Shown here piece by piece: positions 14,829 through 23,466 of a stretch of 29,979 nt of DNA (the stretch's first letter is position 1; every line of letters begins with the position of its first letter). Origin of the DNA: Candidatus Pacebacteria bacterium CG10_big_fil_rev_8_21_14_0_10_44_11 (GTDB lineage: Bacteria > Patescibacteriota > Microgenomatia > UBA1400 > PJMF01). Both the position numbers and the translations under genes were made by a program. The notes beneath the pieces were generated by a model. It did no database searches, had not been told where the DNA came from, and worked only from the letters and a program-made list of their open reading frames with translations. The stretch lies in NCBI GenBank assembly GCA_002772705.1, contig PFDH01000046.1, forward strand, positions 1 to 29,979, written 5' to 3'.

Positions 14829-15886
14829 TAGATGTTACTAGTACCCAGATAGCCCAAACTGTCTTTAAATTCGTCCAGATTATCTAAAGCCGTTTCAATT
14901 CCCTTGATTGGGGCAAGTCCAGGCGTGTCAACCATCGCTACCGGCATCCCCAAAGTCTGAATCAAGTGAGAATCCAAGCCGTGCAAGCCCCCCATACCGC
15001 CCGAGAGCAACAAACCTTTGTCAATGATATCAACGGTCAATTCGGCCGGAATAATAGAAAGCAATTTTTGAATTGTCCGCTCAGCCCGACTAACCATTGA
15101 CTGAACTGCACTGCTCAGATCGGCTGAGGTTATTTTTAGCTCCTTAGGTTTGCCGCTGGCCACATCTTTACCGGTCACCAGTTTTTCAGCCAGGTAATCC
15201 GCTTTGGCCGAAGCCACCCTTGCCAACAACTGGCCAGCAGTTTCTTGACTGACTAACAAATTGCGCTGATTAACCAATGAAAGCTGGATATGCTGCTTGA
15301 GAAAACCACCAGCAAACAAGTTGCTCTGACACCCCACCATGCTGCCCAGAGAAATCACCGCTGCCTCGACTTGGCCCTCACCTAGATGCAAAATGAAACT
15401 GCCGGAGGCGTCGGCAATCGGCACCCCCGCCCCGATGCTGGCGGCCAGGGGCTGAGCGATGGTATAGACCTCGCGCGCACCCAGCTCATATAGCAATGCC
15501 GGCATACTCTCTTTTTGAGTGTCGGTGCTGCTGCCTGGAACGCTAATCATCACCACCGGGCCGTAGAGCATGGTTGATCTAAAAATTGACCTCAGCAAAA
15601 CCTTAAGCAAGGCTCCAGCCGTGGCCGGATCGTACAACACACCGTCTTTGACCGGCCAATGAATGCTAATTCTGGGGTCAACCCGACCGCTCATTGCCGC
15701 GGCTTCGTTACCAACCGCGATCACTTGATCGTTGGTGGTGTCAACCGCAATGCAGGCGGCTTGATCAATAATTTGGCCATCATAATCAGAAACTATTCTG
15801 ATTCGACTGGATCCAAAATCAATGCCTACCTTCTGAAACATTTGCCGAATGATCGGCAGACTCATTTTTTTCATTTGCAGGGACAT
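14828..15886 (-). CDS. MreB-like actin-family protein with altered phosphate loop
   Basis: 352 residues. The actin/HSP70-type fold is shown by KVGIDFGSSRIRIV (phosphate 1) and LLLSGGMGGLHGLDSHL (adenosine motif). QPLAASIGAGVPIADASG matches the MreB segment EPLAAAIGAGLPI. Where MreB has DIGGGTT (phosphate 2), this protein has HLGEGQV, so nucleotide hydrolysis may be weak or lost. MreB organises wall synthesis along the inner membrane. Several in-frame ATG codons crowd the start; 15874 or 15838 are possible because TACAAT lies just before and in the annotated start. It is divergent from the membrane protein gene at 15980. Confidence 0.8.
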   Translation of the reverse strand: MSLQMKKMSLPIIRQMFQKVGIDFGSSRIRIVSDYDGQIIDQAACIAVDTTNDQVIAVGNEAAAMSGRVDPRISIHWPVKDGVLYDPATAGALLKVLLRSIFRSTMLYGPVVMISVPGSSTDTQKESMPALLYELGAREVYTIAQPLAASIGAGVPIADASGSFILHLGEGQVEAAVISLGSMVGCQSNLFAGGFLKQHIQLSLVNQRNLLVSQETAGQLLARVASAKADYLAEKLVTGKDVASGKPKELKITSADLSSAVQSMVSRAERTIQKLLSIIPAELTVDIIDKGLLLSGGMGGLHGLDSHLIQTLGMPVAMVDTPGLAPIKGIETALDNLDEFKDSLGYLGTSNI

Positions 15887-15979
15887 TGTAACAGGATCCT
15901 GAGAGCTTCGAAGAAGAACAAACTGCCTTTTCCTTATATCGCTATAAATCTATTAACCAAGCTCTGTTATAATGACGGC

Positions 15980-17326
15980 ATGTTTTCATGGCTCAATCGG
16001 CGCGTATTGTTTACCGCCCTACCTCTGGTTTTGATTGTTGTTGGCACGATTGCCAGCATCCAGTATGCCAAGGGACGGTTCCGGATTTCATCGCAGGGTT
16101 TTGTCCAGGGAACGGGTCTGCTTTCGGCTAATTCTTTTCCGACCGGCGCCCAAGTTTTTATTGACCAAAAGCTGGTGACCGCCACCGACGACACCCTCTA
16201 CCTACAGCCAAACAGTTATGAAGTAATGATTTCTAAAGACGGCTATGCGCCCTGGAAGAAAAACGTTCAAATTGAGCCTGAACTGGTGGCGCAAACCAAC
16301 GCCCTGTTGTTTCCGATCGCCCCCAGTTTATCAACGTTAACCTTTACCGGCGCCCAAAACCTGTCACCTTCACCAGACGGTAGAAAAATTGTTTACTATA
16401 CTGCTTCGCAATCGGCTCAGCGAAAAAATGGTTTATACGTGGTTGAGCTGAGCAACGGCACCCCAATTTCTTTCCAAAATGGCCCCCGCCAAATTGCTGA
16501 AAACACTGCCGGCCTTGACTTAGCCACTGCCAACATTATTTGGTCACCCGACAGCTCAGAAATTATGGTCTTGAGCAACAACAAAGAAGTATTGCTGCCG
16601 ATCGACCGCAAAACCGAATTGTTGACTGCACCAGATGTCAGTTTTCAAAAAAAGCAAGTCCTGCGCGAGTGGGAACAAGAAATGTACTTGAGAGAGCGCC
16701 AATTTTTGCAAGAGTTCCCAGCCGAAATGATTCAGATCGCCACTCAAAGTGCTAAAAACGTCTATCTTTCGCCGGACAAAAAACGCTTACTGTACACCGC
16801 TACCACCGAAGAAACGGTGCCAGACACAATTGTGCCCCAAATTCCCGCCACCAACACCCAACCTGAAGAGCGAAACCTAAAACCTGGGTCAATTTATGTC
16901 TATGACCGGGAAGAAGACAAAAACTTTAGACTTGGCCAAGAAACCGACAGCAGCGTTGTGCCTTACAAGCGCTTACTGGCCAATGATTTGTATAACAACA
17001 CGCCGGCCTCTTTGACCGCCAGCCCAAGCGCTTTTGAAACCTTGCAGGCTACTTCTTCGGCCAAAACTGCCCAGAACTTTAACCGTTATCATACTTCACT
17101 CTACGCCAAGACATTGCAGTGGTTCCCCGACTCCAAGCATTTACTGTTTGTTCAGGATAACGCGGTCAAAATTGTGGAGTACGACGCGACTAATGTTGTG
17201 ACCCTCTATTCCGGGCCATTTCAGCAGGATTTCATTTATCCGTGGCCAGACGGCAGCCGAATTGTGATCTCGACCAATTTTAGCCCTGATGCACCGCCCA
17301 ATTTGTACGCCATTGAGTTGAAGTAG
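15980..17326 (+). CDS. Membrane-anchored PEGA-domain protein with beta-propeller-like repeats
   Basis: 448 residues. One membrane helix near the start (VLFTALPLVLIVVGTIASI) is followed by a PEGA domain (SANSFPTGAQVFIDQKLVTAT, then YEVMISKDGYAPWKK). Then come TolB-like blades with recurring SP-D patterns (NLSPSPDGRKIVYYT, IIWSPDSSEIMVLS, YLSPDKKRLLYTA, WFPDSKHLLFV, YPWPDGSRIVI). It is likely an extracytoplasmic envelope protein; the function is unknown. The ATG at 15980 is preferred over the longer open frame from 15659, because TATAAT (15968-15973) lies 6 nt before it and the upstream part overlaps the MreB-like gene. Confidence 0.8.
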   Translation: MFSWLNRRVLFTALPLVLIVVGTIASIQYAKGRFRISSQGFVQGTGLLSANSFPTGAQVFIDQKLVTATDDTLYLQPNSYEVMISKDGYAPWKKNVQIEPELVAQTNALLFPIAPSLSTLTFTGAQNLSPSPDGRKIVYYTASQSAQRKNGLYVVELSNGTPISFQNGPRQIAENTAGLDLATANIIWSPDSSEIMVLSNNKEVLLPIDRKTELLTAPDVSFQKKQVLREWEQEMYLRERQFLQEFPAEMIQIATQSAKNVYLSPDKKRLLYTATTEETVPDTIVPQIPATNTQPEERNLKPGSIYVYDREEDKNFRLGQETDSSVVPYKRLLANDLYNNTPASLTASPSAFETLQATSSAKTAQNFNRYHTSLYAKTLQWFPDSKHLLFVQDNAVKIVEYDATNVVTLYSGPFQQDFIYPWPDGSRIVISTNFSPDAPPNLYAIELK

Positions 17327-17330
17327 TTTG

Positions 17331-17405
17331 TCGGGGAGACAGGACTCGAACCTGCGACCTCGCGAACCCGAATCGCGCACTCTAAGCCATCTGAGCTACT
17401 CCCCG
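17331..17405 (-). tRNA. tRNA-Pro (anticodon CGG)
   Basis: The minus strand folds as a full cloverleaf. Acceptor CGGGGAG/CTCCCCG, D stem GCTC/GAGT, anticodon stem CGCGA/TCGCG with loop TTCGGGT, and T arm GCAGG-TTCGAGT-CCTGT with one G-U. The anticodon CGG reads CCG. The discriminator is A and no CCA is encoded. It overlaps nothing and ends 4 nt after the PEGA gene. Confidence 0.93.
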
Positions 17406-17525
17406 TTTGAACTTTTGACCACCTAAATGATCTGCAGCCGCTGGTATTGTATCGCACCTTGGCAGGAAACAGAAAGGGCTTTACATTGACAACGGATTTG
17501 GCTAGGATCAGCGAGGTAGAAAATA

Positions 17526-17708
17526 GTGAAAGGAAGTATGGGAGTGAACAAAAGTGAAACAGGAATTGATTGGCAAAGATTGCAGGAGTTAGGGGAACAG
17601 ATTACTAGTCTTGAAGCTGGAGCTACCAATGATCAAGATCCAACATCGGATCCAATTGAACTCCAACGCTTGCGAGAACAATATACTAAAGCAGAAAAAC
17701 CTCGCTAA
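17526..17708 (+). CDS. Small hydrophilic protein of unknown function
   Basis: 60 residues if the GTG at 17526 is used. More likely the start is the ATG at 17538, which has AAAGGA just before it, or the GTG at 17544 at better spacing. The sequence is charged and helical (DWQRLQELGEQITSLEAG, then ELQRLREQYTKAEKPR), perhaps a short coiled coil. No family is recognised. It lies between the tRNA-Pro and tRNA-Arg genes and has a TTGACA (17487-17492) upstream but no matching -10 box at the usual distance. Confidence 0.45.
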   Translation: MKGSMGVNKSETGIDWQRLQELGEQITSLEAGATNDQDPTSDPIELQRLREQYTKAEKPR

Positions 17709-17737
17709 AGCAAATCCAAGGTATAATACTGCCAGAC

Positions 17738-17809
17738 GTTCCCATAGTTCAAGGGATAGAACAAGGGTTTCCTAAACCCTAAATCCAGGTTCGAGTCCTG
17801 GTGGGAACA
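17738..17809 (+). tRNA. tRNA-Arg (anticodon CCT)
   Basis: Cloverleaf with acceptor GTTCCCA/TGGGAAC, D stem GTTC/GAAC, anticodon stem AGGGT/ACCCT with loop TTCCTAA, and T arm CCAGG-TTCGAGT-CCTGG. The anticodon CCU reads AGG. No CCA is encoded. TATAAT (17722-17727) is a good -10 box 10 nt upstream. Confidence 0.94.
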
Positions 17810-17844
17810 CTCTGAGATTGGCGGCGTTAAGCGCGGTCAGCAGC

Positions 17845-17917
17845 GTCGGCATAGTTCAACTGGATAGAACATGGGCCTCCGGAGCCTAAGATCTGGGTTC
17901 AAATCCCAGTACCGACA
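17845..17917 (+). tRNA. tRNA-Arg (anticodon CCG)
   Basis: Cloverleaf with D stem GTTC/GAAC, anticodon stem TGGGC/GCCTA with loop CTCCGGA, and T arm CTGGG-TTCAAAT-CCCAG. The anticodon CCG reads CGG. The acceptor GTCGGCA/TACCGAC has a C-A mismatch at the sixth pair. No CCA is encoded. It lies 35 nt after the tRNA-Arg(CCT) gene, probably in one transcript. Confidence 0.9.
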
Positions 17918-17962
17918 CAGATAGACACTGTTCTAAAACCTGGCAAGAACTGTAGGATTTTG

Positions 17963-18439
17963 CTACTTCTCTCCCCGTTCGTAGTCGGCGTAGATCACAC
18001 ACTCCATCGCCCCAGAGTAGTCAAAGATTTCGTCTTTGCCAAAGACAATCGCCACTTCTCGCTTGGCGTCGTCTTCGTTGGCCGAAGCGTGAATCAGGTT
18101 GTACTGCTGACTCATACCAAAGTCACCGCGGATCGAACCAGCCTCGGCCTCCCTGCCCAAAGTAGTACCAACCAATTTGCGCACCACCGTGACAGCGTCA
18201 AGACCTTGCCAAACCATGGCTACAATCGGCATCGAACCCATAAATGATTTCAAATCGCCAAAGAAGCTTTTGTCCTTGTGCTCTTGATACCAGTCACTCA
18301 GTTGCCGGTCAGTCATGGCAACCATTTTCAAACCGACCAGCTTCAGGCCTTTGCGTTCAAACCGGCTGACAATTTCGCCGATCAAACCGCGTTGCAACCC
18401 ATCCGGTTTTACTAAAACTGCAGTTCGCGTCATCTGCAT
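17963..18439 (-). CDS. ndk: Nucleoside diphosphate kinase
   Basis: 158 residues from the ATG at 18439, chosen because AGGAGG lies five bases before it; an upstream ATG at 18472 is in frame without such a site. The protein begins RTAVLVKPDGLQRGLIGEIV, with the Lys of the NDK fold. It has IRGDFGMSQQYNLIHASAN, in which the His of NLIHAS is the phosphorylated residue, and ends with CVIYADYERGEK. It balances NTP pools by transferring phosphate between nucleotides. It is downstream of the M16 peptidase gene on the same strand. Confidence 0.94.
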   Translation of the reverse strand: MQMTRTAVLVKPDGLQRGLIGEIVSRFERKGLKLVGLKMVAMTDRQLSDWYQEHKDKSFFGDLKSFMGSMPIVAMVWQGLDAVTVVRKLVGTTLGREAEAGSIRGDFGMSQQYNLIHASANEDDAKREVAIVFGKDEIFDYSGAMECVIYADYERGEK

Positions 18440-18512
18440 ACTTCCTCCTTTTTTTTGCTTACTGGTGGGCATTGCCCAATCTAAGTATAAGTTCTAAATA
18501 CAATACAAACCG

Positions 18513-19817
18513 CTAATTAATCAAATTTTCAAATTTATCTCTCTGGTCAAAGGGTCCAATCACGGTTAATTTTGGTTTAGCTTTGGCAAACAACTGCACC
18601 GCTAATTGATTAACTTCTTCTAAGGTCACGGCTTGGATTCTAGCCAGGCTTTCCTCAAGTGTTTCGACTTTGTTCAACAACAGTTGTTTCAGACCATAGT
18701 TTTGAGCCACTGACCGGCTGTCCTCAAATGACAACGTCATTGTGCCCCTAATGTATTCTTTGGCTCTCACTAGTTCGGCTGCCGTAATTGGCTTTTTTGA
18801 CTGAGCCAGTTGGGCAAACTCATTCATAATCACCTCAATTGCCTCAAAAACCCGGTTCGGATCAACCCCTGCCGAGGCGCCAACCAAGCCAACTTCATGA
18901 TACATGTCAGTATCCGAGCGAACGTAGTAGCACAGGCCACGCTTCTCCCGCACTTCAGAAAACAGTCGAGAGCTCATATTGCCGCCCAACACCGTATCCA
19001 GAATCGATAATTGAGGTCTCATCGCATCTTCATGCCTGGAAATCCCCGGCCAGCCCAAAATTAGATGAGCTTGCTCGGTTTGTTTGTGTTCAATGTAAAG
19101 GCGTTCAACCGAAAGCGGTTGCTTAGAAAAGTAATTCTCAATCGTCACTTTTGTCGTTGCTCGAGGCTGGTTGGGTTCTTTGGCAAAAGCTTCCTCGACT
19201 AACTTAAGCGTCGAATCCTTGTGCAGCACGTCGGCGTCGCCTGCCAAAACCAAGAGCATATTTGGCAAACCGTACCAGGACGACAAAAAGGTTTGAAAGT
19301 CACTCTGCTTAATGGCACTGATTGTTGTTTTGTTGCCCACAATGTCGTGCTTTAAACCAAAGTCAGCGTAGGCCATCTGTTCAAATAGATCCGCCACGTA
19401 ACGCATCGGCGTGTCTTTATACATGTTAATCTCTTCAATAATAACGCCCTTTTCGCGGTCAATATCCGCTTGTTTGATTAGCGGACAAAGCAACATGTCT
19501 GACAAGACATCCAAAGAGCTCTCTAAGTGTTGGCTGGCTGACTTAACATAGTAGCCAGTGTATTCTTTGCTGGTGAAAGCGTTGAAATCGGCACCGATAG
19601 CGTCAATTGAACTGGCCAAGAGCTGCGGAGAAGAATATTTGGCCGTCCCCTTAAACACGATGTGTTCAAAAAAATGAGCAATCCCTGCCTGATGAGGGTC
19701 CTCGTAGCGCGAACCAGTGTTGCAGAGTACCAGTGAAGTCACAGAGTGAACGCCTGGCATCTCGACGACTAACACCGACAAGCCATTTTTGAGTTGATAT
19801 TGTTTGAACTGAGCCAT
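18513..19817 (-). CDS. M16-family zinc metallopeptidase
   Basis: 434 residues from the ATG at 19817. The inverted zinc motif HxxEH is present (AGIAHFFEHIVFKGT), and the distal Glu ligand is in GVIIEEINMYKD, 70 or so residues on. The second half (EQAHLILGWPG, LGGNMSSRLFSEVREKRGLCYYV) is the inactive lobe of the clamshell fold. This is the layout of the YmxG/PqqL-like bacterial processing peptidases, found in the cytoplasm or membrane-associated. The start is set by TTGTGT-17 bp-TATAAT ending 7 nt before the ATG, again leaderless; a longer frame to 19853 is open but lies across the promoter. Confidence 0.9.
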   Translation of the reverse strand: MAQFKQYQLKNGLSVLVVEMPGVHSVTSLVLCNTGSRYEDPHQAGIAHFFEHIVFKGTAKYSSPQLLASSIDAIGADFNAFTSKEYTGYYVKSASQHLESSLDVLSDMLLCPLIKQADIDREKGVIIEEINMYKDTPMRYVADLFEQMAYADFGLKHDIVGNKTTISAIKQSDFQTFLSSWYGLPNMLLVLAGDADVLHKDSTLKLVEEAFAKEPNQPRATTKVTIENYFSKQPLSVERLYIEHKQTEQAHLILGWPGISRHEDAMRPQLSILDTVLGGNMSSRLFSEVREKRGLCYYVRSDTDMYHEVGLVGASAGVDPNRVFEAIEVIMNEFAQLAQSKKPITAAELVRAKEYIRGTMTLSFEDSRSVAQNYGLKQLLLNKVETLEESLARIQAVTLEEVNQLAVQLFAKAKPKLTVIGPFDQRDKFENLIN

Positions 19818-20318
19818 GCCCTGGATTATACCTGCCGATGGTCTGACACACAAGCAAGCCGATTGAAAATGATCTCAAAACTTAGATTAGTGTAGATAGG
19901 GGCGAAGATTAGACGAATATTTTTGAGTACATTTTTTATTCTTTTTCCAATGTTCATGTTAGTCTTATTTTGTGTTTATATGGCTTACATTTTGTACTCT
20001 TTTTTGCGTTGTTTTTGCTGTCTTAGAAAAATGTTACAAAGCAGCAGCAGAAAATGCCAAAAAGTGTCATCTCTGCTCAAGTATCTTTAACCAGACACAG
20101 TATTTTTCGGATAATCTTTGGGTTAATGTTAAGCGGAACGTAAAAGTTAGCTGAAACGAAAGAAATATTTAAACCCAGATTAGCTTGTCGATCTGAACAC
20201 TAAAATTCTTGAGCAATAATGACAATAAATTGGTCATAAAGTGGCATTATGTTACTGTCTTGGTCACACCAACACGCTCAAATCAATTTCAGCTAATTCA
20301 AATGTAGACAGCAGTTTG
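19818..20318. other. Intergenic stretch without a supported gene
   Basis: Apart from the M16 promoter at its left edge, I see nothing firm. A 60-codon frame at 19972-20154 starts with GTG, lacks a ribosome binding site and is not protein-like. GAGTACA (19924-19930 region) and TGTACTC near 19994 are a 7-bp inverted pair about 60 nt apart. A GC hairpin at 20321-20340 (AAAACCGGC/GCCGGTTTT) overlaps the end of the next gene and may act as a weak terminator. Confidence 0.3.
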
Positions 20319-21278
20319 TTAAAACCGGCTGCCGGTTTTTGTTTGGGTTTTGAAAAAGACAAGATTTTTTAGCCAATTGGCGATCAGCACTTTTAGCCGT
20401 GGCACAGACAGTGGTTGATCACGCCAAATAGTTCTGCCGTCAGAGCTGAGCGTGAAGGTAGAGACTTGATCCGTTCGAAGTATCAGCGATCCACTTTCCT
20501 CAAGTTGAGTGATAACCTCGGCATTTGGATGACCATATCGGTTGTTTTTGCCAACGCTGATGACTGAAATTTCGGGACTGGTTTTAGCAATAAACTCTGG
20601 TGAAGTACTGGTTTTTGCCCCATGGTGCCCCACTTTTAGCACCTCCACCTCATTTATCAGGTTTTTACGTAAGAGTGCTTGTTCGCCGCTGGTTTCTAAG
20701 TCCCCGGTCAACAAAATATCTAGTTGATTAAAGGATACCATCATGACTACAGATTGATTATTATAGTCTGTGTCAGCCGGCACTGATTGCGTTTCTACGG
20801 CCGATAATAGTGTTTCGGATTTTTGGCTGACCCAACTAACAGATTGAGCTTGGTCATAACTCGGGTTAAGGATTGATACATCAACGTTATTATCGAGCAT
20901 AAAATGGAATCCCTCTGAGCCGATCAGGTGATTTCCCCCGGTCGCTACCTGCCTAGTAACTGCCTGTTGAAACCGGTCAAAATCGGCAGTTTCTTTAGTT
21001 TGCTGGTTAGTTATAATCAGCGGGACAATATAACTTTCTAGGACATTTGACAGCCCTCCAATATGATCTGAATCAGGATGCGTTGCCACCATTACCTCGA
21101 GTGTTTTATCCCAGAATGGCATTTGTTTCTCTAAACAATCGATCACGCTGACTGAGCTGCCACCGTCGATTAGCATTTGCTGCATTCTGCGACTTATAAG
21201 AATTGCATCACCTTGACCGACGTCACAAAAGGTAATCTGCAAAGTATCATCGTCTTGACTAAGCAAAAGTCTGGCCAA
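20319..21278 (-). CDS. ComEC C-terminal metallo-beta-lactamase domain, in a separate frame
   Basis: 319 residues from a TTG, although the frame is open up to 21338 with no ATG. It begins with a hydrophobic run and then LQITFCDVGQGDAILI, the typical opening of the ComEC/Rec2 MBL domain. Metal-binding motifs are ATHPDSDHIGG (HxxxDH), ILLTGDLE and VLKVGHHGAKTS. In other bacteria this domain is fused behind the membrane part of ComEC and is thought to degrade the non-transported DNA strand. Here it is in the -1 frame relative to the upstream comEC frame, overlapping its end by about 20 nt; see the finding on the G5 run. It may be translated by frameshifting or re-initiation after the GGGGGAGGG stretch. 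Confidence 0.85.
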   Translation of the reverse strand: MARLLLSQDDDTLQITFCDVGQGDAILISRRMQQMLIDGGSSVSVIDCLEKQMPFWDKTLEVMVATHPDSDHIGGLSNVLESYIVPLIITNQQTKETADFDRFQQAVTRQVATGGNHLIGSEGFHFMLDNNVDVSILNPSYDQAQSVSWVSQKSETLLSAVETQSVPADTDYNNQSVVMMVSFNQLDILLTGDLETSGEQALLRKNLINEVEVLKVGHHGAKTSTSPEFIAKTSPEISVISVGKNNRYGHPNAEVITQLEESGSLILRTDQVSTFTLSSDGRTIWRDQPLSVPRLKVLIANWLKNLVFFKTQTKTGSRF

Positions 21279-21316
21279 AAACCAAAGTACCAGAACAAAA
21301 CCAGCGCGAAAGCTAA

Positions 21317-22600
21317 TTACCAGGTTACCCTCCCCCAGTTATAGCTTGAGCAGTAGCTCAGCAGATGTAAAAATAAGTCAGCCGGTAACCAAAAGGCCAA
21401 TAAACCAATTACATAGTCAACGAATGTTGGATGGTCCACTAACTTTAGGGCTGATAAGGCGAAAAGGCCAAACACAGACAGGTTTAGTAACAGTGGCACG
21501 ATTGAGCCGACAATAGCCGAAGGAATAAAGCTAAGTGCCAGAATCATGCCAAAGTTTTTTAACAAAATAGAAAAGGTTGCCAACTGAGCGGCAATTCCGG
21601 CTCCAAACAGCGAAAGCCAATACTGACCTATATTTTTTAAGATGATTGCGTATCTAGAAGTCCTATTAGCAAAGAGAAGACCAAGCACTCTTGAGTTTAA
21701 CCGCTGAATAATAGGATAAAGAATAATAATACCAAAACTTGCCATCATACTCAACTGAAAGCCTATAGCCCATAACCATTCAGGAAAAACAATCACCAAC
21801 AACAAACCAGAAATTACCAAAGAATACAGTGGCTTTGACTGCCTCACCCAGATGTAACGAGCCAACATCAGATGAATTGCCATGACCGCTGCCCGCACAA
21901 TTGATGGTTGCAGCCCAACAATCAGCACATAAACTGGGATTAGCAGCAGTAAGATGACACCAAGCAACCACCTGGGAAGTTGCGCAGGAATAGTTGCCAA
22001 GGCTAATGAGGTTAATAAAGCAATATTTTGGCCAGAAGCAGCTAAAATATGCAGCGTCCCTGTAGTTTCAAAGTTAGGCTTGATAGACGGTGACAACCAG
22101 TCAGTTTGTCCAAACACAACCGCTAACACCAAGGCTGCTTGATAGGGACTAGTGTTGGCCAGCACTAAACCAAACAGCTGCTGCTTAAGGCGCTGAACTT
22201 GGTGCCACCAAAGCCACCACCAACCATTTAACGAATCGGGCTGGATAGCCAAAGGAGTGATGCTCTCTACCATCAACCTTTTTTTAGCAAAGGGCCGATC
22301 GTCAGTTTGGTCAGTAACTCTGCCAATTACTTGTAAGGCTGACTGGCTTGAAAATTGATCACAGGAAGGTAGTTGAATGTAGAAGTAGCGTGTCTCAACC
22401 CGACAGTTCGGTGAAATGACGGGTAGACTGATAATTACCCTCTGGAACGATTGTGAAAACAGTGTTCGTCTTTTGGCTTTTTCCCGCAACTGAGCTGGTA
22501 TTACAAGACATACAATCGATATCAATAGGTACAGCAAGATATACCTAATTTTGAAGATCCTCCTTTTTTGGTTTGATACGAAGTGAGCTACTTTGGTCAT
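21317..22600 (-). CDS. comEC: ComEC membrane channel domain (competence protein)
   Basis: 427 residues. After one N-terminal helix (ILLYLLISIVCLVIPAQL) comes a soluble DUF4131-like part. Then the Competence domain: ALVLAVVFGQTDWLSPSIKPNFETTGTLHILAASGQNIALL, with the conserved SG(Q/H)N, and multiple membrane helices to the end. ComEC moves single-stranded DNA through the inner membrane during natural transformation. The frame ends with TAA at 21317-21319, before the MBL domain that normally follows. No clear ribosome binding site precedes the ATG. It follows comEA by about 130 nt. Confidence 0.9.
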   Translation of the reverse strand: MTKVAHFVSNQKRRIFKIRYILLYLLISIVCLVIPAQLREKAKRRTLFSQSFQRVIISLPVISPNCRVETRYFYIQLPSCDQFSSQSALQVIGRVTDQTDDRPFAKKRLMVESITPLAIQPDSLNGWWWLWWHQVQRLKQQLFGLVLANTSPYQAALVLAVVFGQTDWLSPSIKPNFETTGTLHILAASGQNIALLTSLALATIPAQLPRWLLGVILLLLIPVYVLIVGLQPSIVRAAVMAIHLMLARYIWVRQSKPLYSLVISGLLLVIVFPEWLWAIGFQLSMMASFGIIILYPIIQRLNSRVLGLLFANRTSRYAIILKNIGQYWLSLFGAGIAAQLATFSILLKNFGMILALSFIPSAIVGSIVPLLLNLSVFGLFALSALKLVDHPTFVDYVIGLLAFWLPADLFLHLLSYCSSYNWGRVTW

Positions 22601-22730
22601 TGGCCACGCTTTTTAAGTTTTCCACAAGCAGCGTTTGCTACAATTTCTTGCATCTTTTTTTCTGTATGGCAAAGATTCGGGCATCAAACTTTACTTGGAA
22701 TAAGCCCATAGTTGCATCTCATAGCACTGG

Positions 22731-23408
22731 TCATAACTTTAGTTGATCCTTTATTTGCGTCCACACGGCTTCTGTCACTACGCCACTAGTCAGCAGCTCA
22801 TTAGTTGATTGGTACGGTCGCCCGGCGATAATTTTTTCTGCCGTTACTTCACCAATTTTAGGCAGCTTTACCAGCTCGGCTTTTGTGGCAAAGTTAACTG
22901 AAAGCTGATCAATGTCTGACAGGTTAGTTGCTAAATCATCAGTTGCCAACGTTTCCAAGGGCTGAGTTTTTTCTATAAATGGCACATAGATTTTTTGTTC
23001 ATCACTCACTCGACTGGCCAGATTAAGGGTTGATTGTAGATAGGCCAAATCAGCCTGCGCTGTCACGCCGCCAGCCAAATCAAGGGCATCGGCCACTCGA
23101 TTGCCGTCAAGCACTGAGTAGATTCCTGGTGAAACAACGGCACCACTGACGTCAACAACCAGCTCTATTACTTCTGGATTTGTGGCGATGATAATTGGGT
23201 CAGTTGGAGAAGTTGCTTGACCTTCAGCAGCCACCGCGCCGCCAGCTAAGACTAGCCACAGCCCCCAGCTCGACCACAGCAAGCCACTAACGGCAAATAG
23301 ATATGGCAGCACCGATTTCAGCTTCAAAGCACTGAACCAACCGGCGCCAACAATTTTGTCTGTCGCAACTGGCTGAGAATCAGCAAACAATAGCGAAGTC
23401 TCAAACAT
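22731..23408 (-). CDS. comEA: ComEA-type competence DNA receptor
   Basis: 225 residues. One membrane helix (LPYLFAVSGLLWSSWGLWLVLAGG, about 33-56) anchors it, with the rest outside. An SLBB-like domain follows (VIELVVDVSGAVVSPGIYSV, then RVADALDLAGGVTAQADL). The C-terminal helix-hairpin-helix DNA-binding domain is SVNFATKAELVKLPKIGEVTAEKIIAGRPYQS. ComEA binds incoming double-stranded DNA and passes it to ComEC, which is the next gene. The order leuS-comEA-comEC is all on the minus strand. TATGCT lies 6 nt before the ATG and may be a leaderless-type -10 box. Confidence 0.9.
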   Translation of the reverse strand: MFETSLLFADSQPVATDKIVGAGWFSALKLKSVLPYLFAVSGLLWSSWGLWLVLAGGAVAAEGQATSPTDPIIIATNPEVIELVVDVSGAVVSPGIYSVLDGNRVADALDLAGGVTAQADLAYLQSTLNLASRVSDEQKIYVPFIEKTQPLETLATDDLATNLSDIDQLSVNFATKAELVKLPKIGEVTAEKIIAGRPYQSTNELLTSGVVTEAVWTQIKDQLKL

Positions 23409-23466
23409 GGTGGCAGCATAACCGCCAATGCTTGCAAGAAGCGTAGGAAAATTGACCGAGAAATAG

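Noticed and set aside
15659..15979. Longer N-terminus for the PEGA-domain gene
   Set aside because: The extra 107 codons overlap the MreB-like gene on the other strand, and a TATAAT box lies 6 nt before the ATG at 15980, followed at once by a membrane anchor.
19972..20154. 60-codon Cys-containing frame on the plus strand
   Set aside because: GTG start without a ribosome binding site, odd composition, and no neighbour in the same orientation.
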